Source of the DNA: Ricordea florida
Taxonomy: Eukaryota > Cnidaria > Anthozoa > Corallimorpharia > Ricordeidae
Reading direction: 5' to 3'
NCBI GenBank assembly: GCA_949710005.1
Contig: OX453274.1
Location: forward strand, 8,424,717 to 8,488,716
Length of the DNA: 64,000 bases
Shown here: positions 24,601 through 36,700 of the stretch, piece after piece
How positions within the stretch are numbered: position 1 is the stretch's first letter
How the letters are laid out: each line of letters starts with the position of its first letter
Notes under the pieces: model-generated
Databases searched by the model: none
The model's input: the letters and a program-made list of their open reading frames with translations, nothing else
What the model was told of the DNA's origin: nothing
Program-made: the position numbers and the translations under genes

Positions 24601-26476
24601 CTCGAGGACTATTACTAATAGACCACTAGTAGCATAGCCAATCAGATTGCGGCACTTGCATTAGTCCACTAGTTGGGTGATACTAATGTATAGTATATGT
24701 GCTATGAGTTTGAGTGTTAAGTGCCAAGGCAGGAACTCCTCAAACACTGCATGGCTATGACAATTTAGGCTTTCATACTGCAATGACTCAGCGTCCTCAA
24801 AATCACTAGAATTCTAGATGCAACATGCCAGCCCTGTGACCTTTCAAAATGTTAAGTTTAAGAATTGAAGAGGCTGAACAATGATTTATTAAAATAACGT
24901 TCCCAAATTATACAGTCCTAACATTTACTGCAACATCAAGTGAGTATCACAAAAACCTCCTTACTCATTTTAGAGCACAACCACAGTACCTTAAATTTTA
25001 CTACATTGTAGGTTAATGTCGTGCCAGATTTTGTCCTTACGTATTTTTGTATGTGTAGCAGGTACTTGATATATGGGCCTTACTTTCAACACTACAAGAA
25101 CACTTAGTAATAATGTGCCCATTTCATGTACACGTAAGCTAGGTTTCAAATCTTGAAAACTATATGGTACCTTCTTGTATCTTCTTATTTGAACACTGGG
25201 CCAGCAAACCAAGCTCTGTCCAGGATCTGGCAAGGTCGACATGATCTCCTGTACCTCCAGCTAAAACACCAGCTCGTCTCTATTCAATTCAGCGACAGAT
25301 AGAGAAATAAAAAAATGTGTGAGTAAATGGATAGCAATTAATGTATTACAACAGGCAAATTTGACTAAAGTAAATGCAAGTTTATTAAAAAACCTCACTT
25401 ATCTACCTTGGCTCTAGCAACCATTTTGAGGGCAATTCCTTCAAGTTCCCTTCTGTCTGCTTCATTGCTGTCATTGAACTAATTAAAAGCAGAAAATAAT
25501 GTAATTTAGATGATCATATATATCCCCTGATGAGTGGGCAACCACAAAACAGGCTTGTAGGGATAAATCCGTAGTTTGTTCGTGTGTTTTCTCCCGCAAC
25601 AACTACTTCGCTCTACGTTCACGTATTGAGCACTGTTTTACGATTAATCAACTTTTACAATTTATATATATATATATAAATAAATAATAATGCTACCTTT
25701 TGGGTTCATGCCAAGTGTAATATTATTTATTCATTTTCTTTGTTAGTTAGAGTTGCATGGGGACAATGTTAAGAATGCTTTGTGTCCCAATGGCTGTTGT
25801 GTGAATAAACTACATCTAACACCCGGAGATGAGCCCAATTAATGTTGATAAGAATTTACGGAATGATTTCCGCACAGCTAGGTCCCTGCTTCGATCATTA
25901 TGCATGCTGTAGCCGTACAAGAAATGTTTGCACGCGCACTTCCCAAGACAATTTAACTACAGCATAAATAACGAAGTAGGGACCTGTGCGGAAATGACTG
26001 ATTCCATATTTTCTTGCACATGCATGTACAAACGGTCTTTGTTTCTCATACCCTAGCCATAAATTCTTCTGTAACTTCGTATGGTTGTCGCCTAATGAGA
26101 AAAAAAAACAACGAAAAAAGCATTCATATATGCCAATAATTACAGTAACAGCTAACTCAAAAACTACAGCAGTACATGTACAATAATTTCGATTCAAACA
26201 CATGTCGAAATGATTGTGTTTCACCCTGAAATGTCGAAAGGATTGTGTTTCACCCTGAAATGTCGAAAGGATTGTGTTTCACCCTAAAAAAGTAGAGGTG
26301 GCAGTAACAGTTTTTAAAGCCATTACTTGTACTTGTTATTTCTACCTTGTTCTTGAGAATGTTGGCGGCGGTTCATTTGCTAAAGCTTTCTTGGCAAGTC
26401 GTTCTTCTAACGCCAGGCGTTGAGAATGCGAGATTATCCCAAATTTGTGTACAACTGGTACTCGATCAACTGGCAT
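15663..26476 (-). CDS. ARM/HEAT-like protein, 16 exons, possibly TMEM232-like
   Basis: Exons (5' to 3'): 26346-26476, 26052-26091, 25407-25478, 25171-25260, 24129-24190, 23921-24014, 23691-23747, 23335-23377, 22761-22837, 21890-22093, 19947-20134, 18427-19196, 17677-17949, 17411-17604, 16466-16674, 15663-16002. All introns are GT/AG, phases match throughout, and the sum is 2,844 nt (947 residues plus stop). The start is MPVDRVPVVHKFGIISHSQR. Exons 2-9 give a helical region (for example LPSLFYLAKSSLHWLRKCG and MGHLAFVRLYYHNMTQELK). Exon 10 and much of exon 12 are acidic or Ser-rich linkers. Exon 14 is a HEAT-like block (SWRIRFAAVQGLVRVCRYC). The last exon is a charged coiled coil (WRKQLHEEQEQEVAERRERE). 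The resemblance to the TMEM232 ARM-type family is from memory only; function is unknown. Confidence 0.85.
17042..17232. repeat. Two intronic repeat fragments
   Basis: 17042-17122 (from TTATTGTCTGGGGAAAGGAC) is nearly identical to 46317-46402. 17129-17232 is an inverted fragment of the hAT-type MITE at 13463-13706, ending CATTCACCACCCC. Confidence 0.65.
17242..17343. mobile_element. Hairpin MITE
   Basis: Arms of about 42 bp: CTCCTTCGCAGCCGTTTTTT at the left, its imperfect complement ending CGGCTGCAAAGGAG at the right, around a C/T-rich loop. Intronic. Confidence 0.65.
19334..19460 (-). repeat. tRNA-like SINE head, copy 1
   Basis: The - strand reads TTAGTTCAGTTGGTAGAGC (A-box-like) then GGTTTGAATCGCG (B-box-like) and a T-run. 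It shares the CCGGTAT anticodon-loop region with 36950-37160 and 58440-58820. Lies in an intron of the minus-strand gene. Confidence 0.6.
20596..20709. mobile_element. Hairpin MITE (GGAGTCCAATTCAGT ends), copy 1
   Basis: Outer arms TCCAATTCAGT and ACTGAATTGGA and inner arms around GTGATTAACAAAATCGGACG fold on themselves. A related copy in the opposite orientation lies at 40010-40135. Intronic. Confidence 0.65.
21117..21420 (+). repeat. 106-bp satellite array, locus 2
   Basis: Nearly three units in an intron of the minus-strand gene, same orientation as 9500-9910. A stray half unit (CTGTTCAGTAGCTT) occurs at about 21546. Confidence 0.8.
21728..21861. mobile_element. Hairpin MITE, copy A
   Basis: The arms begin ATCAATGGAAGTATCTGGG and contain GTGCACCTACCCCTCCCCT; the right arm is the complement. 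The last bases lie about 28 bp from exon 10 of the minus-strand gene. Copy B is at 49612-49747. Confidence 0.75.
24359..24686. mobile_element. Two intronic MITEs
   Basis: 24359-24460 is a partial copy of the hairpin family at 37448-37575 and 54336-54464. 24489-24686 has inverted ends TAGTATCACCCAACTAGT and ACTAGTTGGGTGATACTA and no coding capacity. Confidence 0.6.
25510..25660 (+). repeat. Penelope-like 3' fragment with a decayed hammerhead motif
   Basis: Collinear with 34055-34210. At 25521-25565 the helix I, CTGATGA and helix II segments are retained, but the GAAA box reads AAAA (change at 25546), removing the invariant catalytic guanosine. An AT microsatellite follows. It lies in an intron of the minus-strand gene, antisense to that gene. 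Confidence 0.7.
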
Positions 26477-27127
26477 GACTCGTTGTAAAAGAAATCAAAT
26501 TTACCAGTCAGTACTTTACTACAAACAGTACCATCCCTGGGTGGCTAAGAAATCAGCGAAACTTAGTGACTTTACATGTAAAGAGTCAAAACAGCCGCCA
26601 TTTTGCTTTGTAAGTTGCCTTGGCAACAAGAAGCACACAGCTAGGAACTCTGGGTAGCTCTGTTTGCGAGAGCAGGTTCCTCGACCCTTCGGTAACGCGA
26701 CAGATCGATGGAAAGTTTTTCGACTTTGCATCCTCCTGCCATGCTCCTGCCGTTATGTTTAAGATAGTTCAAGTTATTATGATATCGCACATGTCATATA
26801 CTAGTTTGGATAAAACCGTGGAACAAACCAGCAACTGCGCTACTGTTTATCACTGGATCGGACACGATATTGAGTGAGGTTGAAGTTTTGAAAGTTAAGA
26901 AGTGTTACATAGGCAGAAAAATTTAACCTCAGTATTCACCAGGTGAGTCATGTAAGAGTAACCTAAGAAGAAATACAATGGAACGCGGAAAATGTTTTAA
27001 ACATGCATGAACGAACCTGACAACAATCATGACGAAAACACAGTTGTCATAAATTGATCATTTCGTGACTTAACAACACAGTCACGCAAGAAAGCAGATA
27101 TAATCCGATATGACGTGACTTTGTGTA

Positions 27128-27600
27128 AAGTAAGTAAGTAAGTAAGTAAAAACTTTATTTCAGTGTCTATGGATTTAGCCCTTGTGGGCTAATTGGGGAC
27201 ACTAATTAGAATACTTAACCTAAAATCATTTAAAATGCCTAACTATTGAAACTATTAACAACTAGTACTTACAGTATTTTCTATTAGCCTGATATCATTT
27301 AAAATACTTAAAAAGAAATAGACTGGTATTTGCAGTATTTCCTACGCACTGCAGAGCTTACAGCAGTTGCTGTTGTTTTCTATATAGTCCGAAAGAGTGA
27401 GTTTTCTAATTTTAGTTCTAAAAGTAGCTACTGTAGGCGAGTTTTTCAAGTCTTTACTTAATTTTGTCCATAGTAATGGTCCAAGATATCTAATACAATG
27501 TTTCCCGTAACGTTTAGTGTCGAAACGCGGTAAGACAAAATCACTGTTTCTAAGCGAGTGTGTAGAGCGTAAAGGGTAAGTCCTACTTTCTGTTGTAATA
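27128..27600 (-). mobile_element. LINE 3' fragment (L2/CR1-like), minus strand
   Basis: The - strand encodes a typical RT-ORF C-terminus (RYGKHCIRYLGPLLWTKLSK, then PTVATFRTKIRKLTL). A 3' UTR and a tetranucleotide tail follow, read on the + strand as repeated GTAA at 27128-27150. Confidence 0.75.
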
Positions 27601-28544
27601 ACCTTTTAGTCCCTATCACTTCAAGTTTAACCATCGTTTACTACATCTTTATTGTCGCTTTGGTATTACGTTATACAACTAAACCACAATTTTATGTCTT
27701 TGCTGAGATGTATTCACATAGCCACACAAGAGGATGCTTGCATGCTTGCAACGTTCCCAATTTCGGCTCGCCTTTTTCGATTTGAACCTTTACTGAGCGA
27801 AATATTTCCCAGCTCTTTTTTTGTGGAAGAAATTCCGCTGAGTCTCTCTAACTTTAAAAAATTCACAGGCTTGTAATACATGTACAAGTAAACAAATAAA
27901 GTCAAGCTGTTATGGAGTCTACATTAAGCTCATTATTAAATTAAAACCAGAAATCCGTAGGCCTCATGAGTTTCTGTTTAAGGTCTTTGCTACGTAGATC
28001 TGCAGTTTATCTCCTTGGTGGATCAATTTTATAGAGTGAAGACAACATTGATGAGAACCTGTTGCGTCCATCGATCATGCTATTAATCTGTACTATCAAA
28101 CGTTCAATAGTTCAAGGAAAATACAATAACTAAGCATTGCAAAGGACAAAGACTTGACAACTCTGTGTCGCAACGGAGAGGCTATTTATTCCTTTCTGAG
28201 CATTGGCACTATGTACGTTTATCTGTTAGGTAATTTCGTCCTTGTTTAAAGGCTTAATTCTCTTAATCACTTTCCCGTCCGCTTACGAAATCTATTGATG
28301 CGTGACGTCAATGATCCGATAACTAACTTGTTATTCAAGCTCAAAGGTATTTGAAGTCAATACTACAATTATAGCTTGAGTTCGGAATCTTGTTCCTAGC
28401 CATAATGAATTGACCAGGGTCAATCAGAAACGGAGAAATATTTTGAATGAAGAATGATAATATTTTTTAAAGAGGATACCAACATAACAATTAATACGTA
28501 ATTGGTTTTCAAAGTAACCAATTAACTTTTTTAATCGTGTACTT

Positions 28545-29080
28545 TTATTTGAGTGTCAAATTTATCTAGCACTGACGTACTTATTGGGGACATTGTAAAG
28601 CACAAATGAAATCAAATCAAATCATATCGAACTAGAAGGGCCCTCGGTAGAGCACATACCTCGACCCGCCACATATGTACACCTGATATTACACTCATCT
28701 GGATCTGAGATCCGGAGTTTAATCCGGATAAATCCCAAATTTTAATCGATTGATCCTGGGTATATTTGCGCGACCTTTCCACCAAATTTGGTGCAAATCC
28801 GTTGATTAGTTTTTGCGTAAAACGATTAACAGACAGACAAACAAACAAAGAGACAGGCGTGAAAACATAACCTCCTTGGCGGAGGTAATTAAAGCAAATC
28901 AAATCAAATATTGGTTTTTGGGGAGAGGGGAAAACCGGAGTCCCCGGAGAAAAACCTCTCGGAGCAGAGTAGAGAACCAACAAACTCAGTTCACATATTA
29001 CGCCGGGGCCGGGAATCGAACCCGAGCTACATTGGTGGAAGGCGAGCGCTCTAACCACTGCACCAGCCCTGCTCCCCAAA
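28545..29080 (-). mobile_element. tRNA-derived SINE with an RTE-like insertion
   Basis: Read on the - strand: GGAGCAGGGCTGGTGCAGTG, A-box-like GTTAGAGCGCTCGCC, B-box-like GGTTCGATTCCCGG, then a body ending in ATTTGATTTGATTT. A segment of about 240 bp (28625-28885) ending CCTCCTTGGCGGAGGTAAT, like RTE 3' ends, splits the tail between copies of CAAATCAAAT. Related SINEs: 52981-53260 and 56090-56400. Confidence 0.7.
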
Positions 29081-29195
29081 GGATAATTAAAATTGCCAGT
29101 GTTTGAACTAAGCCGGTGATTCTTTTCCTAAGAGACATGACTGTAGCACTCGACTAATGGAACAGCAGAGCAGTGAAGTGTCCTTCTAGAGAATA

Positions 29196-31525
29196 ATGGG
29201 AACTGGAGCATCAAAATCAAAACAGACAGGACAAGTCAATAAGCACGGTACCCCCGTCAAACCCGCAGAAACAAAGATGAGGGCAGCTGTTCTCTTGGCA
29301 AACAAAGGCGCAGTGGAAAAAATAGGTATGGAATCTTGAACTTAGGTTCCTCAGGCTTCCCGGTCAGCGTGGCAACCAAGAATCAAAACTTATAGTAGCG
29401 CAAAATTCACAAGTTAATATTTGGTTAATTACTTGATGTGGACATGCTGTGGCCTTTTCAGTTGGTTGACTACATACTGTAGTCGTATCTAAAACATCAG
29501 GAGTAATTGATGTTGTTCACTGGAGCGTACATGTGGTAGTCATCGAGACACCTGGTTACAATAATTATTGTTATTATATATTGAACTCACTATCTCTTTT
29601 CTGATTGGCCAAAAATGTACACTGAATTTTCAAATTCAGCGCCTGTGACGTCATAACTGCAGATTATACAATAGTTATTTCAAGGAAACTCAAGGTCACG
29701 GGTAATCATGTCATTTATGATCGCGGTGCATGATTTCTAAGGGTAATCATGTCAAGTTCGCGCGTTTGCAGTGCTTGCTGTCAGTGAAGAAGCAAAAACA
29801 TGACTTCTAGGTTTGCTTCGTTTAGAAATAAATTATTAAATAGATTTAGGCAAACCTAAAAGCGGAGCTCCTCACACAGTCCCTCCAAAAATGCTTGAAA
29901 ACTTGTAGAAAGAACTCAGCTTTATGCTTATGTCCCTCCAAAAACGCTTGAAAACTTGTAGGAAGAAAATGTTCCTCCAAAACCGCTATGAATAATCTGT
30001 TTCTTCAGCAAAACATTGTAGACTGCTGTAGACTGCTGGCTGTAGGTTGTGTAGCCGCGGCAAGCCGCGAAAAGCGCGCGAAAAACAAAGCCTCGTTTCG
30101 GTTTAAGACCTTCTAAATATCCCGGATGACTATGGCCGCCATGTTGGGGCAACATCGTCGTCGTCGTCGTCGTCGCTAGGCGCACGCGCCCGCGAGCCAT
30201 GCCGCTAGCCAAGATGACCATGAAAACTCAAACGCATGGTTTTCTCAATTTCTATCCTCGCACGGTAGTTATGGGGCTCCGCTCTGCGGCTCTTCGAGCC
30301 GCTGTGGAGCTCCGCTACTAGTTCCACTCACTGTCGTGACCATTTTTTTTGTTCAGTGTATAATAAAACAATTATTGGATGAGGTTTTTGTGATATCCAG
30401 AATAACCAAGGTCTAGGTAAGGGTTATCAGCCTCATCCTTCGGCTTTGGCCGATAACCCCTACCTCGACCTCGATTATTCTGGATATCACAAAAACCTCA
30501 TCCAATAATTGTTTATTAGTGTCGTGAACAACATTGAGACTTATATAGTGAAGCTTGAGAAGTGTTAATATGTGTTGAAGTAACAATACCCCTTGATGCC
30601 TTCATGCTACAAAAACCGTGATAAGCTCTGGCCTTGAATGAACCTGTTACGTTTTTGCATTCCATACTGCGCACGAATCAGAGAACCCCCATTTTTGATT
30701 GTTACTATTGACTATAAAACAATTGTCTTTATCATTTAACAGCTACCTCAGAAGATAGGAAGTTGACCATCGAGAGCTTGTGGGACGAACCGCGACAAAA
30801 ACGCGGAAAGTGGAAAGAGCTCCTAGAGAAAAACTTGCTCGACTTCAAACCATTTCCCCTGAACAAGGATGAGGTGGACGAACTTCTGAGCGGCAAAACT
30901 CTGAGGACGAAGGTAAGCGTCTATACCGAGCTGTTTTATGACTTCTGTCAAAGTATTTGTTAGTAAAAACGATTATGAAATTTCCAGCCTACGTAAGTTA
31001 CGAATGTGTATACACCAGGTAACGGGTCGTTTCCCCAACAAGTCGATCATTATTAACGAAATTTTTGGCTTTTACAGGAGTACAAAAAGAATTTCAAGTT
31101 TTGTTTTGGAAAGCTATTGCTACGTAACCACTTGATCACAAGTTTTTTTTCTCGACCGATTCTCAGGCCTCTGAGGTAAGGATTATCCGAGTGTTCATAA
31201 GTTCTACTTTTACGGACACGGCGCGAGAAAGAAACCTGCTTATTGCTGATGGTACGTGTTGACAGAAAGTTTCATTATTCACTCATTCAGTCATTTATAC
31301 ATTCATTTATCCTTCTATTTCTTTTCCTTTTTCATTCATTCATTCATTAATTCATTCACTCAACATTCAACCCTCCAATCATTTCATTTCCAATCATCAC
31401 TATTAATTCTTTCATTCTTCCATCTACTCCTTCATTCATTCGTTCAGTCAGTCAGTCATTCAGTCATTCTGGCCGTCTGTCTGTCGGCCAGTCGTTCAGT
31501 CATTCAGTCGTTCAATCGTTCAGTT

Positions 31526-31558
<33 letters not shown>

Positions 31559-33444
31559 CTCATTCACTCAGTCGGTCATTCATTCATTCATTCATTCATT
31601 TATTCAGTCCGTCAGTCATTCAGTCAGTCAGTCAGTCAGTCAGTCAGTCAGTCAGTCAGTCAGTCAGTCAGTCAGTCTGTCGGTCAGTCAGTCAATCCGT
31701 CAGTCAGTCATTCAGTCAATCTGTCAGTCAGGGAGCCATTCAGTCAGTCATTCAGTCAGTCAGTCATTCATTCAGTGATTCAGTCACTTATTCATTCATT
31801 CATTCAGTCAGTAAATCCGTCAGCCAGCCAGTCAGTCAGTCAGCCATTCAGTGAGTCACTCAGCCATTCAGTGAGTCATTCAGGTATTCAGTGAGTTATT
31901 AATTCAGTCAGTCCGTTAGTCATTCAGTCAGTCAGTCTGTCGGTCAGTCAGTCAATCCGTCAATCCGTCAGTCAGTCATTCAGTTAATCAGTCAGTCAGT
32001 GAGCCATTCAATCTGTCATTCAGTCAGTCATTCAGTCAGTGAGTCAGTCATTCAGTCATTCAGTCAGTCATTCATTCATTCATTCATTCATTCATTCAGT
32101 CAGTCAGTGAGCCACTCAGTCAGTCATTCATTCGGTCAGCCAGTCATTCAGGCAGGCAGTCAGTCAATCAATCAATCACAAGAAATTGGATAAATCAAAC
32201 AAGTTGATTAAGTAAGTTATACCACCGTAAGGTGAATGGGAGGTGCTGACGTTTCGAGCGTTAGCCCTTCGTCGGAGCGACGAAGGGCTAACGCTCGAAA
32301 CGTCAGCACCTCCCATTCACCTTACGGTGGTATAACTTACTTAATCAACTTGTTTGATTTATCCAATATCTTGTGTTTCAATTTCCCACCGACGCAGCAC
32401 CAGTTTCTTTAGAAACTATCCCCACAATCAATCAATCAGTCATACTTCCGTTCGTTCTTTCCTTTTATTTTTTCATTCAGTCGTTTCATTAAATTCATCC
32501 CTTTTCCCATTAGTTCATACGTTTCTACGTTCATACAATAGTTTAATCAGTCAGTCATCACCCATTCATGCTTTCATTTATTCTATTTTCATTTCTGCAT
32601 TAACTCTCGTCTCTCTTTTTAACAATCCTTCCCTTGATTGGTCTTTCTTACTCACTGCACTTTTATTCAACAGTTTATCCATACCTGAAGTTGTTTGGAC
32701 GGAAATACGGGTTTGAATTTGCTGCTTCGGAAACGCGATGGGGCATTAGAGAAGAGTAAGTGAAATAACATTTTACATGTTATAAATATTCTGCTTGTCA
32801 GTCAGTATAGTAAGCCTTAGGGGAGACATCCGAGCATCTGGAACACGGTAGTTTGAACAATGCAACTATTCCAATCAGGAAGGTGCACAATGCATATGTA
32901 CTTGCGACATTCTGAGCGATGTCAAACTCAGCTCAACGGACCCTGCAGCCACCAAACTTGTGCTTCCTTTGCTGATGTCTAAACCTCGGTGCAGGTCAGA
33001 GCTTGATTTCGTGTAAATGGTTTGCCGGGACCGATGAGTCTCAGAGGTTCAGGTTTTGTCGAGTTCGATCTCCTGAACAACAACAACAACAACAACTTTA
33101 TTTATTTAACTAAATATAACAGTTAGTGGATGGCTTACCCCACAAATAGCTAGAAAAAGCTAATCAAGGCGGGGCAAGCCAAATAAAAGAACACTCCTAT
33201 TAAAAGACAATAAATTCACAGAACTACACTTTAACAAATTAACGATACAGATTACAAAAGGATCGATTATTAACGAGTATCCATTAACTAATAATTAATT
33301 AAAGGCCACAAGTTAAACGAAACTGTATTACGCTAACTAATTAGAAACACAATTTACATGAAAATTGACTATTTACAAAAAGCTGTAAGCTAACAAACGT
33401 AACATAAAATTGTAGAATTAGGAAGCAAATGAAAATAGCAGTAG

Positions 33445-33481
<37 letters not shown>

Positions 33482-33755
33482 AAAAGTTATGATGCTTCGA
33501 GCCAACAGGGATGCCACACGCCAGAAGGATCCAAAAGGATTCGTAGTCCAAACCTCGAGTAATGAAATTTGTAGGCAATTGTGGAACACGAGGACGGACA
33601 ACTTCGAGCGAAAAAAAAAAAAAATTATATATATATATATACAGTAAAAAATCTAAAAAAAGTTTAAAAATTTAATAAAAATAGACGTTTCGGTCAATGA
33701 CCTTCATCAGTTGCAGTGCCTATATATATATATGACCTTCATCAGTTGCAGTGCC

Positions 33756-33790
<35 letters not shown>

Positions 33791-36700
33791 CGGGAGAAAA
33801 AAACACACAAACAAACTACAGGTTTATCCCTACAAGCCTGCATATAACAGCTCAAGCAAAAGATGTAACCTCTGCCTCAAAGAAAAATTCCTAATCATCT
33901 GCCGACCCGAACTATCCACGCTAAACAAACGTAATGAGCTTGTGTCTTCTTGCCGCCACAGAAACAAAACCCTCTTACGCAATACCTGAAACTTAACGAT
34001 CTCTATTATTATGTAAATTTAACTACTTTGTATATAAGCGATGGTAAAGGACATTCCTCAAATATCCCCTGATGAGTGGGCAACCACGAAACAGGCTTGT
34101 AGGGATAAACCTGTAGTTTGTTTGTGTGTTTTTTTCTCCCGCAACAACTACTTCGCTCTACGTTCACGTATTGAGCACTGTTTTACGATTAATCAACTTT
34201 TACAATTTATATATATATATATCTATATATATATATATATATATATTAATCAACTTCTCCAACTTTCTTAATTATCACAGGGATTTGAATGTGGTCATCT
34301 TCTATTTTCAAAATATTGAAAAGAGACGTTCGAAGAACCTTTTAAATATTTTTTTGGCATATCCCTCATATGGCATGGTATCTCATTCCATAGCTTTACC
34401 CCAAGTCGAGCGAGAAAGAACGCTTTTGGATCTCCAGTCTAGAATTTTGGACGTAAAGATTCCCGGTGGTGGATGATCGTGTATTATACGAGTGAATGCT
34501 GGATGTTTTCTTAAATAAATGTAACATGTTAGTTGGTGCATTGTTGTTATTGATATAAAACTGGAGACACATTCATGATATAGAAAAGTTATTGGAAGAA
34601 CATTAGCTTGAAGAAATAAAGGAACTGCATGATCGTGAACATCTGCAAAAAAGAGTAAACAGCTGTATGTTGAGTTCGATCGTCGGCGTAGGTAGGTCTG
34701 AGAACAATTGTTGTTGACGGCGACTATATAAATATAAGTCATGATGTCGTTGCTATTGCGCATGCGCATCCGTTTGTGTGTCTTACTGGTATTGTGCACA
34801 TAATGTGGTCAAAGCAAACGTGTCGCGAAATCAACACCTGTGATATATAAGCCAGTTCGGAGTTTCAAAACAACACTTGCGCGCGTCGGGATATAAATCA
34901 AGCATATATTAAAAATACAAAAGATTTTGAATGCAAATGAATTCGTGCAAGTATTTTGCATGACAAAAGAGGAAAATTATTTGCTTCTTTTCTTCCCGAC
35001 GCGCGCACGTGTTTTTTGAAACTCCGAATTGGCTTATTCTTTAAGTTCCACTTTAATCAGTTGTATCTCTTTTTATTCCAGGGCGTCATCAGATCACATG
35101 ACATCCAAAATATGCATGGCAGAAATAGCCAGGTTAGAACCAATCTCGTTCCCATATCCCATATCCCCTTCACCTGTGGTCTAGTCATTTCCGACCTCTG
35201 CTCCAGGAAACAAACTTCCTGAACAGTGTTAGAGTGTATTGTTAAGTCCTAATGCAACGTTATTCACTTTTAGGTGTCAAAAAGAGTCTCAAGGAATTAA
35301 CTACATCGTCTTCTTGTGCGATAAGTATGGTAAGGGATTGTATTCCTGACTTATTTGATGGTAAAATTGTCCTTATTTCTTCTGTATTTACAGAGAGGTT
35401 AGGAGTCTCGCTAAGGCCATTAAAGACATGTTCTTTGATCCTCTCATTCCTTCTCAGCTTTAATTTGCCACAGATCAGATCTGTAACTGCCTCTCAACTG
35501 TTATTCCATTAAACCTGTCAATATTGTTTAACAGGTTTCCGACCTTTTCCATCCCACATCGAGGCCAGTGAATTTGAACAGCTGCTCGCTCAATCCAGGA
35601 AAGACAATGACCCGGATGTTAACTTGCTCAGTGAATGGTATGACATCTTTTATTGACATTATACGGCGAAATAAGAACAAAACAAAGTTGTTGCTTTTTT
35701 GATAAATAATTAAATACTAATTGATATTTCACATGTGTCATTAGTAATGTTCTCTGTTTAAAATTGTCCTAGGTGACTACAGCTGTTGCGTTTTTTTTTC
35801 CCGCCGAAACGATGCTGGTTTTCCCGCGGGTGCGCCCTTTAACGATTGCGAAATCGCAGCGGTTGCGTGTTTCTATTTTCCCGCCAAAAAAAGCGTGGGC
35901 TCCCCAGCTCGCACTTTTACTGTTCTAAAAATTGCCACTGATATTTGTACTCTCAAGGTCTCTGGAGACAGCGCAACCAGATTTAAAAATGCGGAACAAG
36001 TATGGCTCAATATACATTGTTATTGTCTTGCCATTTCATACTTTGCGGTTTCTCTTCGCGGTTTTTTTTGGCAGGTTTGACTTAAATACAAATCTTGTGC
36101 CATCTGCGTTCATGTTGAAACCCAGCACTCAAGCGCCACAGGGCACATGGTGGGACATTTTTGAGAGGATACAGATGACACTAAGGAAAGCGTCACGATG
36201 TTTAAAAGACCAAGAGAGGTGATGTCCCTCGAGGGACCTCTGCAAATTGTCTTCAGCCTGCCAGTAACCGTGCTAGACTTATTTGCTTTTGCATCTGCAG
36301 TATTTGAATTATGTTACTTTTTCTTTCAATGCATAGTGTGATCCGCACGTGAAAAAGGCAGCACCACACTGCAAAGGACAAAAAACAGTAGCACAGTACA
36401 GTACTGTTGAGTAGCTTTCCAAAGAATGGTCACACTGCATGGTTTGACCCACAGATGAAAATGTTATAACCACACTGTATAGTAAAACAAACGGTACCAC
36501 AGTACAGTACTGTTCAGTAGCTTTCCAAAGAATGGTCACACTGCATAGTTTGATCCAGAGATGAAATATTTAGAACCATACTGTATAGTAAAACAAACAA
36601 TACCACAGTACAGTGTTGTTCAGTAGCTTTCCAAAGAATGGTCACACTGCATGGTTTGATCCACAGATGAAATATTTAGAACCACACTATATACATAATC

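Larger units (their letters stand above)
26477..29195. promoter_or_regulatory. Shared upstream region of two divergent genes
   Basis: The start codons at 26476 (-) and 29196 (+) face away from each other across 2.7 kb. No TATA box or conserved site can be named. The space is largely taken by a LINE tail and a SINE, so core promoters probably hug each gene. Untranslated first exons may lie here. Confidence 0.4.

Noticed and set aside
28612..29079. 155-codon minus-strand frame with [20 protein letters not shown]
   Set aside because: It crosses the SINE and its RTE-like insertion. The same residues recur at 53107 and 56223 because the SINE recurs.
31256..32193. Ser/Gln/Val-rich frame of over 200 codons
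   Set aside because: Pure product of the CAGT/CATT tetranucleotide array in intron 3.
33682..33712. Second hammerhead on the minus strand (CTGATGA, AGGTC...GACC, GAAAC)
   Set aside because: The core words are present, but helix II starts with an A-C mismatch and helix III would have no loop. Noted only as a Penelope-type signature, not called as a ribozyme.
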